From NCBI GenBank assembly GCA_966250385.1, contig CBINHC010000009.1:131660-195659 (forward strand): DNA of 64,000 bases. Direction: 5' to 3'. The position numbers and the translations under genes were made by a program. The notes below the pieces were generated by a model. It saw nothing but the letters and a program-made list of their open reading frames with translations. It did no database searches and was not told the origin of the DNA. This DNA is from DASWTL01 sp966250385. GTDB taxonomy: Bacteria; Bacteroidota; Bacteroidia; Sphingobacteriales; Sphingobacteriaceae. Positions 63,139-64,000 of the stretch are shown piece after piece. Within the stretch, counting starts at the first letter, position 1, and each line of letters starts with the position of its first letter.

Positions 63139-64000
63139 TCAGAATTGCAACATGAGCGCCCACATGGAAGGCTGCGCCGTCGCGAACTTTAGTCTAAGCC
63201 TAAGTGTTGAAGTAGATTTGTCATAACCTATGACGTTGATACCTGGGGAGGCCTGCGGAGCACTAGGGATATGATAAGGTAAATTGTTTGTCGCATCGTC
63301 TATCGTACCCGACTTTCTTTCGACGATGTAGCCAAATGGAGGCCATAAACCGTCATCTGTATTATATAGATCAGGATAAACTATATTGATATATGCCTCA
63401 GAACCACCACCGATTGCAGCTTTTCCGCTTGCAATCTTTATTCCCTGTAAAATTACGCCAGAAGGAACCGTAATGGTCATATTCGGGTCGTTAGTAGCCT
63501 GATCAAATGTTACTCCAGGACCGGTTGCACGAACCATGACTCCAGCCACATTGACGTTGCTACTATTCTTTGCCTTATACATAACAATGGAACCACCGCC
63601 ACCGCCTCCGGGGGCAGGCGTTACCCATTCAGCACTACTACCATCAGATTTTACAGTTAAAACTTTATTAGCATCGGTGGCCCCAATAATCGGAGCAATT
63701 TTATCCAGTTTCGTTTTATCCGTCCCCGTTAATAACCCTGCCAGCGTGGCTGTCGCTGCTGGTAAGGTCACTCCCGTCCCGTTAGAATTCGTTAATGGCA
63801 GGACTGTAGTGGTGTGATTCGTATTGTCAATCCCCAGGTTTGCCGGAGACCCGCCGCTTAACGTAGTCCAGCTGTAGGTCGTGCCATTGGTGGTCAATAC
63901 CTGACCGTTGCTGCCGTTCACACTCGGATACTTATCTAACTTAGCTTTATCCGTCCCCGTTAATAACCCTGCCAGCGTGGCTGTCGCTGCTGGTAAGGTC
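63139..64000 (-). CDS. Repeat protein, tail-fibre-like; 5' part beyond the window
   Basis: The frame is open to the right edge, so the start lies outside; a GTG at 63921 is internal. Visible residues include the repeat LPAATATLAGLLTGTDKTKLDK, which occurs twice (63715-63769 and 63946-64000 at the DNA level, 231 bp apart, identical over about 55 bases), and NGQVLTTNGTTYSWTTLSGG. The C-terminal ~130 residues (VRATGPGVTFDQATNDPNMTI and the end SMWALMLQF) are a beta-rich domain without a name. Such repeats occur in phage-tail-like and Bacteroidota exported fibres. It is followed 30 bp later by the S74 gene; the two are probably co-transcribed. Confidence 0.7.
   Translation of the reverse strand, partial: TLPAATATLAGLLTGTDKAKLDKYPSVNGSNGQVLTTNGTTYSWTTLSGGSPANLGIDNTNHTTTVLPLTNSNGTGVTLPAATATLAGLLTGTDKTKLDKIAPIIGATDANKVLTVKSDGSSAEWVTPAPGGGGGGSIVMYKAKNSSNVNVAGVMVRATGPGVTFDQATNDPNMTITVPSGVILQGIKIASGKAAIGGGSEAYINIVYPDLYNTDDGLWPPFGYIVERKSGTIDDATNNLPYHIPSAPQASPGINVIGYDKSTSTLRLRLKFATAQPSMWALMLQF

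Overview
The window is chromosomal DNA from a member of the Bacteroidota, most probably a Cytophagales- or Sphingobacteriales-type organism (lineage inferred, not proven). The evidence is a TonB receptor paired with a DUF4249 lipoprotein, a PorP/SprF protein next to a type B (CHU_C) type IX secretion sorting domain, HMA-AraC regulators, FISUMP-domain surface proteins, and promoters of the Bacteroidota form TAnnTTTG instead of sigma-70 boxes.

Layout. 1-6.0 kb: the 3' part of a sensor kinase, a frameshifted DUF488 gene, a lipoprotein, a DUF4932 protein, a stretch of gene remnants (tail of an Mg-type P-ATPase, a possible LytTR tail), and a secreted NTF2-like protein. 5.9-8.7 kb: a CzcO-like flavoprotein, a cupin and a GlxA-type regulator. 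8.9-14.1 kb: TonB receptor + DUF4249 lipoprotein, and two GNAT-type proteins with Cys-rich tails. 14.1-25.6 kb: a leftward copper/silver resistance operon (TolC-like protein, CusB-like adaptor, HMBD lipoprotein, CusA-like RND pump, CopA ATPase, 2Fe-2S reductase, HMA chaperone), followed by an HMA-AraC regulator. 25.7-33.9 kb: a HAD phosphatase, a short transcript-like element, a second tripartite RND efflux operon and two more HMA-AraC regulators. 33.9-38.6 kb: envelope proteins, PorP/SprF, a type B CTD protein and a TlpA-like thioredoxin. 38.6-64 kb: two giant multidomain surface proteins (3579 and about 3461 aa; 23-24 FN3-like modules plus 4-5 FISUMP domains each), a tail-fibre-like protein with an S74 self-chaperone, and part of a further repeat protein.

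The main result is a shared regulatory module found by reading the intergenic regions. Ten promoters carry two direct half-sites (proximal TTAYANAATTGCC-like, distal TTATAWWATTTC-like) exactly 21 bp apart. In nine of the ten the first base of the proximal half-site lies exactly 23 bp from the first base of a TAnnTTTG box; in the tenth it lies 22 bp away. The geometry is that of an AraC-family class II activator. The window encodes three AraC regulators with an N-terminal HMA-like CxxC domain, and two of these regulator genes carry the site themselves. The ten sites stand before the copper operon, the second RND operon, two regulators, the TonB/DUF4249 pair, a GNAT protein, the CzcO-like flavoprotein, BOTH giant surface-protein genes, and an orphan promoter that would make an RNA of about 100 nt ending in a UUCG-tetraloop terminator. 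I infer a single metal-responsive regulon that couples efflux, outer-membrane transport and giant surface proteins. The ligand (probably Cu/Ag) and the regulator assignment are inference; the repeats and spacings are seen directly.
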